Below are positions 17,955 through 25,465 of a DNA stretch of 64,000 nt, in pieces; position 1 is the stretch's first letter; every line of letters begins with the position of its first letter. This stretch comes from Polyangiaceae bacterium (GTDB lineage Bacteria > Myxococcota_A > Polyangia > Polyangiales > Polyangiaceae). The DNA is taken from contig JAHBVX010000002.1 in NCBI GenBank assembly GCA_019637295.1, positions 434,001 to 498,000 of the forward strand. Reading direction: 5' to 3'. The notes under the pieces are model-generated. The model did not search any database. It was given only the letters and a program-made list of their open reading frames with translations, and was not told where the DNA came from. A program made the position numbers and the translations under genes.

Positions 17955-18858
17955 CATCGCGGCTGGTGCGGCGCTCGGACTGACGCCGCAGCTGGCGAGC
18001 GCCAGCGAAGCCGAGGCTCGGGCTGACTCCTTGTTCCGGGAGGGCAAGGCGCTGTTGGAGCGCGGTGAGATCGCCGCCGCGTGCGAGCGGCTGGCGCAGA
18101 GCCAAGCGCTCGATCCAGGGCTCGGCACCCTCGGCTTGCTGGCGCTGTGCCATGAGCGACAAGGCAAGACCGCCAGCGCGTGGCGCGAGTACCGCGCCGT
18201 CGCCGAGCTCGCGCGCGCGCAAGGGCAAGCCGAGCGCGAACGCGTAGCGCTGACGCGGGCGCGCGAGCTGGAGCCCAAGCTGGCGAAGTTGACGGTGCGC
18301 GTCCCCCGGCTGGTGCCGAACCTCGTCGTCGAGCTCGACGGCGAGGCCATCGAGCCGGGTGATGCGCTGCCCGTGGATGCGGGGTCGCTGGTACTGCGAG
18401 CGCGCGCGCCGGGACATCGGGATCACGAGCAGGTCGTGCGCGTCGCCGCCGGCCCCGGCGAGCAGTCCGTGACGCTGCCCGCGCTCGAGCCGAACCCGCC
18501 GGCTGAGCAGCCCGAGCGGGCCCCGTCGTTCCTCGAGCGCAACACCGTCGCGTTGACCGCGCTGGGCGTCGGGGTCGTCGGGCTCGCGGTGGGGACGGCC
18601 TTCGGGCTCAGCGCGCGCTCCAAGCACCAGGAGTCCGACGCCTTCTGCGACGCGAGCAATCGCTGCGATCCGCGCGGGATCGAGCTCCGGGACGCAGCGA
18701 TTGCGCGAGCCACCTGGTCAACGGTGGGCTTCGCCGTGGGGGTCGCTGGTGTGGCCACGGGGACGACGCTGCTGGTGCTCGAACGCGGTCAGTCGGGGCG
18801 GGCCGTGCGGCTCGAGCTATCGGCGGGTCTGGGCGCCCAGCTCGCGGGTCGGTTTTGA
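17929..18858 (+). CDS. TPR/PEGA-like periplasmic protein (module A)
   Basis: This 309-residue protein has a signal peptide (AAGAALGLTPQLASA) and TPR-like helices (about 28-115: REGKALLERGEIAAACERLA, LGTLGLLALCHERQGKTASAW). A PEGA-like beta sandwich (about 120-180: VRVPRLVPNLVVELDGEAI) and two C-terminal hydrophobic helices (about 205-225 and 262-282) follow. Between the helices is a small Cys-containing loop. It is translationally coupled to the kinase and is paralogous to the protein at 20359-21351. I infer a sensor or scaffold that works with the kinase's outer tail; the exact role is unknown. Confidence 0.8.
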   Translation: MSWARRASSIAAGAALGLTPQLASASEAEARADSLFREGKALLERGEIAAACERLAQSQALDPGLGTLGLLALCHERQGKTASAWREYRAVAELARAQGQAERERVALTRARELEPKLAKLTVRVPRLVPNLVVELDGEAIEPGDALPVDAGSLVLRARAPGHRDHEQVVRVAAGPGEQSVTLPALEPNPPAEQPERAPSFLERNTVALTALGVGVVGLAVGTAFGLSARSKHQESDAFCDASNRCDPRGIELRDAAIARATWSTVGFAVGVAGVATGTTLLVLERGQSGRAVRLELSAGLGAQLAGRF

Positions 18859-18928
18859 GCGCCCCTGGCTCACCCCGGGGTCCGCGTGATACCTTTGCCG
18901 GGCGGCCAAATAGCCTTCCTTCCAGGTC

Positions 18929-20359
18929 ATGACGGGCACAGCGGAAATCACTCCGGGGACGGTCGTTGCGGCGCGCTACCGCCTCCTGCGGCGTCTTGGC
19001 CAAGGGGGCATGGGCTCGGTCTACGAAGTCGAACACCAGGTGACCGGCCAGCGGCTCGCGCTCAAGCTGCTCGACCCGAGGCTGACCACGGACAGCGTCA
19101 TGCTCGAGCGCTTCCGTCGCGAGTCCCAGGCCCCGGCCCGCATCGACAGTGACCACGTGGTGAAGGTCACGGACGCGGACGTGGCCCCCGAGCTCGACGG
19201 TGCCCCCTTCCTCGTCATGGAGCTGCTGCGCGGAGAGAGCTTCGACGATCTGCTCAAGCGCCGGGGTCGCCTGCCGGTGGATGAAGCGCTCGTCTACCTG
19301 CGACAGATGGCGCGGGCGCTCGACCGCGCGCATCGGATCGGCATCGTCCATCGCGACATCAAGCCGGAAAACCTGTTTCTGACCGAGCGCGAGGACGGCA
19401 CGCCGCTCGTCAAGCTGCTCGATTTCGGGATCGCGAAGCTGACGGAAGCCGGTGGCGGACTGCAGTCCAAGACGGCGACCGGCGAGGTGTTCGGCACGCC
19501 GCTCTACATGTCGCCGGAGCAGACGCTGGGTCGTGTGGACAAGATCGCGCCGCAGACCGACGTCTGGGCGCTCGGCATCTTCGCCCACAAAGTGCTGGTG
19601 GGTGACGAGCCCTGGACGGCCGAGACGCTGCCTCACCTGATCGCGCAGGTCGCGTACGAGCCGCTCCCGGTCCCGAGCGAGCGCGGGTCCTCGCTCGGAC
19701 CTGGCTTCGATGGCTGGTTCGCTCGGGCTTGCGCGCGCGAGCCGTCCGAGCGGTTTCCGTCGGCAGGCGAGGCCGTGCGTGAGCTGGCGGACGCCCTCGG
19801 GCAGCCGGACCTGGGCGTGCACTCCCGCGATGGAGGCGAGGTGTCGAGCGCACTGCGCTCGTCGTCGCGGGACGTCGCGTTCGCGGAGACCGCCCTCGGC
19901 GGCACCGGCGGCTCCCTCGGCACGGACACGCTGACGGCGCAGGTCGCGCCGGGGAAGCCGCGTTCTCGGGTGGTCGTCGCTGCAGGCGCAGCGGCCGCCA
20001 TCGCCGCCGCGGTGGTCGCGTTGGTGGCGATGCGACCTGGAGCGGTCGCCGAGAGCCCCGAGCCCGCGGCGTCCACGGGCGCCCATGGCGCTGCGAGCGA
20101 GCTGACGTCGCCCGCGACGGCCCCCGCTGGGCCGGTGGTAGAGCTTGCTGCCGAGTCCGACGCGGCGGACGCCGCCGTCGCGCTCGAGGTGCCCAAGGTC
20201 GCCGGGCCTCGCCCCAAGGTCGGCGGCCCGCTGGCCACGACCAAGGCTACGGCTGCGACCACGGCGGCGACCGCTGCGCCGCCCAGCACCGCCCCGCCAA
20301 CCGCTACCGCGGAGCCGCCGAAGCCCCCGGTGCAAGGACTCCCCGAAGGACGCCACTGA
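18929..20359 (+). CDS. Hanks-type Ser/Thr protein kinase with TM anchor (module B)
   Basis: This 476-residue protein has a canonical kinase domain (about 12-285): LGQGGMGSVYEVEH, ALKLL, IVHRDIKPENLFL, LLDFGIAKL and TPLYMSPEQTLG. All catalytic residues are present. A linker follows, then one TM helix (about 350-372, VVVAAGAAAAIAAAVVALVA) and an Ala/Thr/Pro-rich extracytoplasmic tail. Its stop overlaps the start of the next TPR gene (ATGA), so it heads a chain of five coupled genes that ends in the selenoprotein. Family activity is phosphorylation of Ser/Thr on cytoplasmic targets; the target is unknown. Confidence 0.93.
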   Translation: MTGTAEITPGTVVAARYRLLRRLGQGGMGSVYEVEHQVTGQRLALKLLDPRLTTDSVMLERFRRESQAPARIDSDHVVKVTDADVAPELDGAPFLVMELLRGESFDDLLKRRGRLPVDEALVYLRQMARALDRAHRIGIVHRDIKPENLFLTEREDGTPLVKLLDFGIAKLTEAGGGLQSKTATGEVFGTPLYMSPEQTLGRVDKIAPQTDVWALGIFAHKVLVGDEPWTAETLPHLIAQVAYEPLPVPSERGSSLGPGFDGWFARACAREPSERFPSAGEAVRELADALGQPDLGVHSRDGGEVSSALRSSSRDVAFAETALGGTGGSLGTDTLTAQVAPGKPRSRVVVAAGAAAAIAAAVVALVAMRPGAVAESPEPAASTGAHGAASELTSPATAPAGPVVELAAESDAADAAVALEVPKVAGPRPKVGGPLATTKATAATTAATAAPPSTAPPTATAEPPKPPVQGLPEGRH

Positions 20360-21351
20360 TGATGGGAATCTCGAGGCAACTGCTGCCCGCGAGCGTGCTG
20401 ACCCTCGCCCTGCTGGCCCCCGGCCGCGCTCACGCGACCGATAACGCCGCCGCCGCGGAGGTGCTGTTCAACGAGGCGAAGCAGCTGCGCGAAGCGGGAA
20501 AGCTGGATCAGGCCTGCCCCAAGTTCCTCGCCAGCTACAAGCTGGACCGAACCCTCGGCACGCTCATGAACCTCGCCGACTGCCGCGAGCAGATCGGCCA
20601 GATCGCGTCGGCCTGGGCCGACTGGAGCGAGGCCTTGGAGCTTGCCACCAAGCAGCAGGACGCGCGCGCGGATTTCGCCAAGTCGCGCCGCGACGCGCTC
20701 GCGCCGCGCCTGCCCAAGCTGAAGGTGGAGATCCAGAAGCCCGTCGCCGGGCTCGACGTGTATCGCGGGGACACCAAGCTGGAGCCGGGCGCCTACAACC
20801 TGGCGCTGCCCGTCGATCCCGGTAACCAGGTGCTCGAGGTGCGTCGCGGGAGCCGCGTGCTCGAGCAGAAGTGGTTCGACGCCAAGGAGCAGCAGGAGGG
20901 AAGTGTCAGCTTCGATCTCGCAGCGCTCGACAAGAAGTTCCCGCCGCCGAAGGACTCGGCGCCGGGCGGCGGCAGATCGGGGCCGACCGCGCCCGTGGAC
21001 TCGACGCAGAAGACCATCGGCTACGTGGTCGGCGGCGCAGGTGTTCTCGGGCTGCTTGTCGGCGGAGGCTTCACCGTCATGTCGCTGGTCAAGAAGAGCG
21101 AGGCCGACGAGTCGGACGCGTGCGTGCAGAAGTTCTGTACGAACAAGGGCCTCGACGCGGCAGATGACGCCAAGACCTACGCGAACGTCGCGCAGTGGGT
21201 AGGTATCGGCGGGGTGCTGCTCACCGCCGTGGGCGCCACGCTGATCTTCACCGCGCCAAGCGCCGAGCGGCAGGCGAAGAGTCGGCGGGTGGTCGCCTCG
21301 CCGTGGATTGGCGCCGGCGCCGGCGGCGTGATGGTCGGGGGCCAGTTGTGA
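20359..21351 (+). CDS. TPR-like periplasmic protein (module B)
   Basis: This 330-residue paralogue of the module A protein has a signal peptide (TLALLAPGRAHA) and TPR-like repeats (about 28-110: LFNEAKQLREAGKLDQACPKF, LGTLMNLADCREQIGQIASAW). A PEGA-like segment (KLKVEIQKPVAGLDVYRGD) and two C-terminal hydrophobic helices (YVVGGAGVLGLLVGGGFTVM and WVGIGGVLLTAVGATLIF) frame a CVQKFC loop. It starts at ATG 20359 inside the kinase stop, and its own TGA overlaps the next GTG. Function is unknown; context suggests an envelope partner of kinase B. Confidence 0.8.
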   Translation: MMGISRQLLPASVLTLALLAPGRAHATDNAAAAEVLFNEAKQLREAGKLDQACPKFLASYKLDRTLGTLMNLADCREQIGQIASAWADWSEALELATKQQDARADFAKSRRDALAPRLPKLKVEIQKPVAGLDVYRGDTKLEPGAYNLALPVDPGNQVLEVRRGSRVLEQKWFDAKEQQEGSVSFDLAALDKKFPPPKDSAPGGGRSGPTAPVDSTQKTIGYVVGGAGVLGLLVGGGFTVMSLVKKSEADESDACVQKFCTNKGLDAADDAKTYANVAQWVGIGGVLLTAVGATLIFTAPSAERQAKSRRVVASPWIGAGAGGVMVGGQL

Positions 21352-21698
21352 CGTCTCGCTCGGGAGCTGCCGCTCTCGTGGCGCTGCTGAGCTCCTGCGC
21401 GTCGGTGCTCGGCGTCGACGACGAGCGCAGGAGCGCCGTCGACGCCGTCTGCGAATGCTACGACGACGAGCAGGACTGCCGGAAGCACGTCTCGACGCGG
21501 CTCGACCGGGCTCTCGCCGCGGACAGGGAGGCGTGGCTCCAGAACTTTCACTCGGATGCCTGCGGGCAGGGCAGCTGCAGCCAGGTGAGCGCCTGCCTGG
21601 ACTTGGAGCCCACCTGCGGGGTGCAATACGACAAGTGCGAGGACGAGTTCGCGCTCTGTTGTCCTGGCTTCACCTGCGTGGACGGAGCGTGCCAGTGA
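21348..21698 (+). CDS. Short Cys-rich lipoprotein
   Basis: GTG 21348 overlaps the preceding stop (GTGA) and gives 116 residues with a lipoprotein signal (LVALLSSC, Cys 17). The mature part is Cys-rich (CECYDDEQDC, CGQGSC, CLDLEPTC, CCPGFTC). It is a short relative of the N-terminal third of the next protein: both share a DREAWLQNF / DRSAWLEQF helix, then CGQ and CLD..P.C. The Cys are probably disulfide-bonded in the envelope. A longer in-frame start at 21195 is the antisense-like overlap of the TPR gene and is rejected. Confidence 0.7.
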   Translation: MTSRSGAAALVALLSSCASVLGVDDERRSAVDAVCECYDDEQDCRKHVSTRLDRALAADREAWLQNFHSDACGQGSCSQVSACLDLEPTCGVQYDKCEDEFALCCPGFTCVDGACQ

Positions 21699-23002
21699 GG
21701 TTCTCGACGCTGCTGCGCCTGGTCGCGCTGCTCGGCATGGTCGTGCTCGGCTGCAGCAGCATGCTCGGACTAGACGACTACGAGAGCGCGCCCGAGCGCC
21801 TCTGCGAGCTGTCGGTCAAGTGTTCGACGGAGTGCCCGAGCGGAGACAGCCTGTGCCGCCAGGGCCTGCTGGCCGAGTGTCTCGCTCGCATCGACCAGTC
21901 CCTCGGCCAGGCCGAGAGCGCGGATCGCTCTGCGTGGCTCGAGCAGTTCGTGCGCGGGCGCTGCGGGCAGCAGTGCACTGGGGCGCGCCGCTGCCTGGAC
22001 TTCCCCCCGGTTTGTGAGGGCACCTTCGATGCTTGCGCGCGCGACGATCACTGTTGCGGCTTCTTGAAGGGCAAAGCCGGCTGCGACGGCAAGCCGGGGC
22101 AGTGCTGCATCTCGGCCGGAGTGGCCTGCACGGACGACGGCCAATGCTGCGGCGGGCTGCCCTGCGTGAGACAGGCGGGCGAGACCAAGACCTGCGGCGG
22201 GACCGTGTGCTTCGACGAAGGCGAGCTCTGCCAAGAGAACGCCCAGTGCTGCACCAACCGCTGCGTCTCGGGCGTCTGCGCGCTGGAGATCTGCAGCGGG
22301 CTGGGCTTCGAGTGCCAGGGCGACAAGTGCTGTCCGGGTCTCGAGTGCCAGGCCGGCAAGTGCGGCGTGCCTGCATGCCTCGAAGAGCGCGCACCGTGCG
22401 ATCCCGACGCGTCCCAGTCCACCTGTTGCGACGGCACCGAGTGCAAGCAAGTACTGCCGGACGACCCTCTGGGCAAGCAGCTCGCCGGGCTGTGCCTCAA
22501 GGTGGTCGAGCAGTGTCTGCCCGTCGACGTGCCGTGTGACCGACTGAACGACGGGCTCGGCTGTTGTGACGGGCTGGCCTGCGCGGCGGCGACCAAGACC
22601 TGTAGCGCCGTGTGCACGCTGGACGACGCCTTCTGCACCAACGATCAGGAGTGCTGCAGCAAGTTCTGCGACTCGGCGACCAACAAGTGCGGCTCGTGTA
22701 CGACGGGCTTCTGCCTGAGCGACGCCGACTGCTGCTCACTCAACTGCGTGCGGTCCAGCGGCGCTACCCAGGGCACCTGCGGCTTCGACTGCAAGCCCCC
22801 GAGTTGCCACGGCGTCAAGAGCGTGGGGCCGCCCCTCGGCAGCAAGCTCGACTCCGAAATCACCCCCAGCTGCACCGATCCCCCGACGGTCGCCTGCATC
22901 TTGGCGATCTGCGCGCTGGATCCGTATTGCTGCTGCAGTGCGTGGGATCAGACCTGCGTGAGCAAAGCAGAGAATCACGCCAGCTGTAGCCAGCTGCCGT
23001 GA
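21695..23002 (+). CDS. Large Cys-rich lipoprotein with CC-repeat modules
   Basis: GTG 21695 again overlaps the previous stop (GTGA). The 435-residue lipoprotein (LGMVVLGC, Cys 20) has an N-terminal domain shared with the upstream small lipoprotein. At least eight short modules follow, in a C-x-x-x-x-x-C-C-x(3-5)-C-x(4-6)-C pattern (for example DDHCCGFLKGKAGC, DGQCCGGLPC, NAQCCTNRC, QECCSKFC, DADCCSLNC). This is the dickkopf/colipase-like disulfide pattern common in myxobacterial surface lipoproteins. The C-terminal domain has a CCCSAWDQTC signature. It should need oxidative folding, which makes a coupled redox protein downstream suggestive (inference). Confidence 0.82.
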   Translation: MRFSTLLRLVALLGMVVLGCSSMLGLDDYESAPERLCELSVKCSTECPSGDSLCRQGLLAECLARIDQSLGQAESADRSAWLEQFVRGRCGQQCTGARRCLDFPPVCEGTFDACARDDHCCGFLKGKAGCDGKPGQCCISAGVACTDDGQCCGGLPCVRQAGETKTCGGTVCFDEGELCQENAQCCTNRCVSGVCALEICSGLGFECQGDKCCPGLECQAGKCGVPACLEERAPCDPDASQSTCCDGTECKQVLPDDPLGKQLAGLCLKVVEQCLPVDVPCDRLNDGLGCCDGLACAAATKTCSAVCTLDDAFCTNDQECCSKFCDSATNKCGSCTTGFCLSDADCCSLNCVRSSGATQGTCGFDCKPPSCHGVKSVGPPLGSKLDSEITPSCTDPPTVACILAICALDPYCCCSAWDQTCVSKAENHASCSQLP

Positions 23003-23541
23003 GCGACCTGATGCGCGCCGCGGCCTTTCGGCTCGAGGGCCTGGATGGTCGAGTCCACCGGCTGGAGGACTACGCCGGGCGCTGGCTCTTGCTCGTGATG
23101 CATCGGCATCTCGGCTGACTGCCGTGCCGAGAGCACCTGTCGCAGTTGCGACAGCAGCAAGCACAGCTCGACGAGCTGGGCCTTGCGGTGTGCGTCGTGA
23201 CGTTCTCGACTCTGCCGGCGGCCCGCGGCTACGTCGAGGAGACGGCCGTCGATTGGCCCATACTGATCGACACGGACCGGAGCCTGTATCGCGCGTATGG
23301 GATGGACTCGGCTCCACGCTGGCGCGTCTATGGTCCGCGCACTTGGCTGGCCTACGTTCGCCTCGTGCTGCGGGGGCGTCGGCTTGCCGCCGCGAGCGGG
23401 CAAGACGTCACTCAGCGCGGCGGCGACGTGCTGATCGATCCCCAGGGTGCCGTGCGGCTGCTCCACGTCGGGCGCGATCCCGCCGATCGTCCTCGAGTAT
23501 CGGCGCTGCTCGACGTCGTGCGTCGCCACACGCGCCGCTGA
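22999..23541 (+). CDS. Prx-like2 (AhpC/TSA-2) selenoprotein, UxxC, Sec at TGA 23116-23118
   Basis: GTG 22999 overlaps the preceding stop (GTGA). The frame gives 180 residues if TGA at 23116-23118 (codon 40) is read as selenocysteine. Before it lies a normal redoxin N-terminus (AAFRLEGLDGRVHRLEDY, WLLLVMHRHLG). After it the frame continues as LPCREHLSQL, the alpha-1 start of the family, then VTFSTLPAARGYVEET, WPILIDTDRSLYRAYGM and a final GGDVLIDPQGAVRLLHVG strand. The TGA falls exactly where these redoxins have the first Cys of CxxC, giving U-L-P-C. A hairpin with bSECIS geometry follows. The relatives include SelL (UxxU). The role is thiol/peroxide redox chemistry; Sec decoding is strongly inferred, not proven. 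ATG 23011 is an alternative start. Confidence 0.88.
23137..23154 (+). promoter_or_regulatory. Putative bacterial SECIS hairpin
   Basis: Positions 23137-23143 (CTGTCGC) pair perfectly with 23148-23154 (GCGACAG), leaving the tetraloop AGTT. The loop begins 25 nt after the last base of the TGA and has G as its second base. Known bacterial SECIS elements have the apical loop roughly 16-37 nt after UGA with a G among the first loop bases, bound by SelB. The hairpin lies inside coding sequence, as required. Confidence 0.8.
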
Positions 23542-23988
23542 TCACAGCAGCGAGAGTACGACGATCACGAGCAGCATCACCGCCGTGCCGCCAAGCACCA
23601 GCCCGAGGCAGCCTAGGGTGACGACCAGTGGCCGTTTGTCCTTGGGTGCGGCTGGCGGGGGCGTGCCCGTCGCCCACGCCTGGCGGTGGTTCTCCAGGTG
23701 CGCGCTGAACACGTCCAGCGCACCCCCGAGGAAGCCGAAGGGGTCGACCAACGCCAGGATGCTTGCCTCATACACGACCGAGCAGCGCTGCTCGTCGACC
23801 GGGGTGACCGTCACGATGACGTCCATGGGGTTGGTCAGGCCGAAGCCTCGGCTGAACTTGGCGAAGCCCGCCGTCGGGTTGTCGATCACCAAGCGGAAGC
23901 TGCCGATTTCGCTGCCCGCGGCGCGCGCGAGCCCATACGTGATGTGCGCGGGCGCGTCGACGAACAGCTCCCTCTTCTTGGATGCCAC
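23542..23988 (-). CDS. Hypothetical protein with C-terminal membrane anchor
   Basis: GTG 23988 gives 148 residues beginning VASKKRELFVDAP. The soluble domain of about 105 residues (NPTAGFAKFSRGFG, DVIVTVTPVDEQRCSVVYE) resembles a small SRPBCC- or DUF-type beta fold. A Pro/Lys linker and one C-terminal TM helix follow (VVTLGCLGLVLGGTAVMLLVI). The frame extends to ATG 24129, but that start would overlap the ribosome-binding site of the divergent EF-hand gene. Its stop abuts the selenoprotein stop (convergent). No function is recognised. Confidence 0.6.
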   Translation of the reverse strand: MASKKRELFVDAPAHITYGLARAAGSEIGSFRLVIDNPTAGFAKFSRGFGLTNPMDVIVTVTPVDEQRCSVVYEASILALVDPFGFLGGALDVFSAHLENHRQAWATGTPPPAAPKDKRPLVVTLGCLGLVLGGTAVMLLVIVVLSLL

Positions 23989-24135
23989 GCCCAGAGCCTC
24001 CGATCTCGGGCTGCCCGCTACAAGACCCGCCTGCCGGCCTGGTGGCCGGTGGCGGCGCACGAAAATCAGCGCCAGCTCCGTAGGGGAGGGGCGCGGGCGG
24101 GCGTCGGTTGGATTGTAACGAGGAGACATTCGACC

Positions 24136-24492
24136 ATGAGAACGACGATTCGCCTGATAGTTGCTGCACTGTTCGTGGGGTTGACGTCGACGGCGCTAGC
24201 CGCTGCGGCACCTGGCCAGCAGGGCGAGCGCAGGGAAGCTCGCGACGGCAAGGGCAAAGGCAAGGGCCAGTGGTTTGCCAAGCTCGACGCCAACAAGGAC
24301 GGATTCCTGACGCGCGCCGAGGTCGGCGAACGACGCTGGAACAGGATCCAGGTGGCAGACGCCAACAAGGACAACAAGGTCTCGAAGGCCGAGCTCCAGA
24401 AGGCGAAGGCCGACGGCAAGCTGGGCAAGGGCAAGGGCAAGGGCAAAAAGGCCAAGGATGCCGCCCAGGCCCGCGGCAAGGCGCGCTCCTGA
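24136..24492 (+). CDS. Secreted EF-hand protein
   Basis: ATG 24136, preceded by GAGGAG, gives a 118-residue protein with a signal peptide (VAALFVGLTSTALAAAA) and two EF-hand loops: DANKDGFLTRAE (about 53-64) and DANKDNKVSKAE (about 77-88). The calcium ligands at loop positions 1, 3, 5 and 12 are mostly conserved. Both flanks carry GKGKGKG repeats, making the protein very basic. It probably binds calcium or anionic polymers in the periplasm or outside; the role is unknown. The much longer upstream in-frame extension is antisense to the neighbour and rejected. Confidence 0.8.
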   Translation: MRTTIRLIVAALFVGLTSTALAAAAPGQQGERREARDGKGKGKGQWFAKLDANKDGFLTRAEVGERRWNRIQVADANKDNKVSKAELQKAKADGKLGKGKGKGKKAKDAAQARGKARS

Positions 24493-24597
24493 GTCGCTCA
24501 CGGCGCGAGGTCACCCAACCGGGAGGCCTCGCGCCGAGCGCGTCGGCGGGCGCGAGGACTTGCTCGCGACGCTGACGTCTTGGGGTAGCGTCCGGGG

Positions 24598-25455
24598 ATG
24601 CTCGGCGCCGTCGTGGGTACCCTCGGAGCGTGGTTCATCTACGCGCTCATCGGTGTGTTTGGACGGAGGTACCCAGCGTCCGAGATCGCCTGGCTGGTCG
24701 GTCCCCTCGGGGGCGACACGATCGGCGACCGGCCCTACGAAGAGACGGCCCGCGCCGAGGGATTGACCTTGGTGCGGGACGCGAGCGAGGGCGGGCTCAT
24801 CCCCGAGTTCGACGTGCTGGCCAGCGAGGCCTTCGACCCACAGCGGGTGCACCCGAAGATCCGCGACTTCTACCAGAACACGTCTGCGTATCGCCTCGAC
24901 ACCTGGGCCAGCACCTACTTTCCTGCGAACGTAGCGCTCTGGCTGCTGGTCATGACCATCAGCCGACGAGTTCAGCAGCTGAACTTCCCGCTCGATGGAC
25001 TCGACACTGCGCACGGTATGACGAGTGAAATCATCCTGCTTCGCGAGCCTGACGGGAAGATCCGCTACACGGGCTGGTTCCGCAAGCTCGCGCGCAAGGC
25101 GCAGGTCATCTACACCGGGTTCTACATGACCACCCGCGTCCCGCACGCGCCGGGTGCCTGCGTCAAGGTGGTGTTCCCCATGCCGAACGGGAACGCGACG
25201 GTGATCCTGCGCCCCGAGAACGACGACGATTCGGGCCTACGCCTGGTCTCGGCCGGACGCCGCTTCGGGGATGCGGGGTTCTATCGCGTCCAGCGCTCGG
25301 GGGACTCGCTCCGCGTGTGGCGCATCGGCAGCCTGCACGAGATCTTCGCGCTGTACGTCGAGGCCGACGGCACCCTCCGGTGCGAGCACGCGATCCGCTT
25401 CCTGGGTTTTCGCGTGCTGACATTGCACTACCGCATCGCTGCGGCGAGCGGGTAG
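24598..25455 (+). CDS. Hypothetical membrane-associated protein
   Basis: This 285-residue protein begins with an N-terminal TM helix (GAVVGTLGAWFIYALIGVF). A conserved-looking region (FDVLASEAFDPQRVHPKIRD, FYQNTSAYRLDTW) leads into a second hydrophobic stretch (ANVALWLLVMTI), and the C-terminal half is globular and beta-rich. Similar proteins occur in actinobacteria as unannotated families, as far as I recall. I assign no function. Monocistronic, convergent with the next gene. Confidence 0.7.
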   Translation: MLGAVVGTLGAWFIYALIGVFGRRYPASEIAWLVGPLGGDTIGDRPYEETARAEGLTLVRDASEGGLIPEFDVLASEAFDPQRVHPKIRDFYQNTSAYRLDTWASTYFPANVALWLLVMTISRRVQQLNFPLDGLDTAHGMTSEIILLREPDGKIRYTGWFRKLARKAQVIYTGFYMTTRVPHAPGACVKVVFPMPNGNATVILRPENDDDSGLRLVSAGRRFGDAGFYRVQRSGDSLRVWRIGSLHEIFALYVEADGTLRCEHAIRFLGFRVLTLHYRIAAASG

Positions 25456-25465
25456 CACTCGCTGG

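Noticed and set aside
18608-20356. 582-codon open frame on the minus strand
   Set aside because: Antisense to kinase B; the kinase motifs on the plus strand are decisive.
23146-23541. A 131-codon redoxin fragment starting at TTG 23146
   Set aside because: It starts in the middle of the alpha-1 helix and lacks the active-site strand. The upstream frame continues the fold through the TGA, so it is the 3' part of the selenoprotein.
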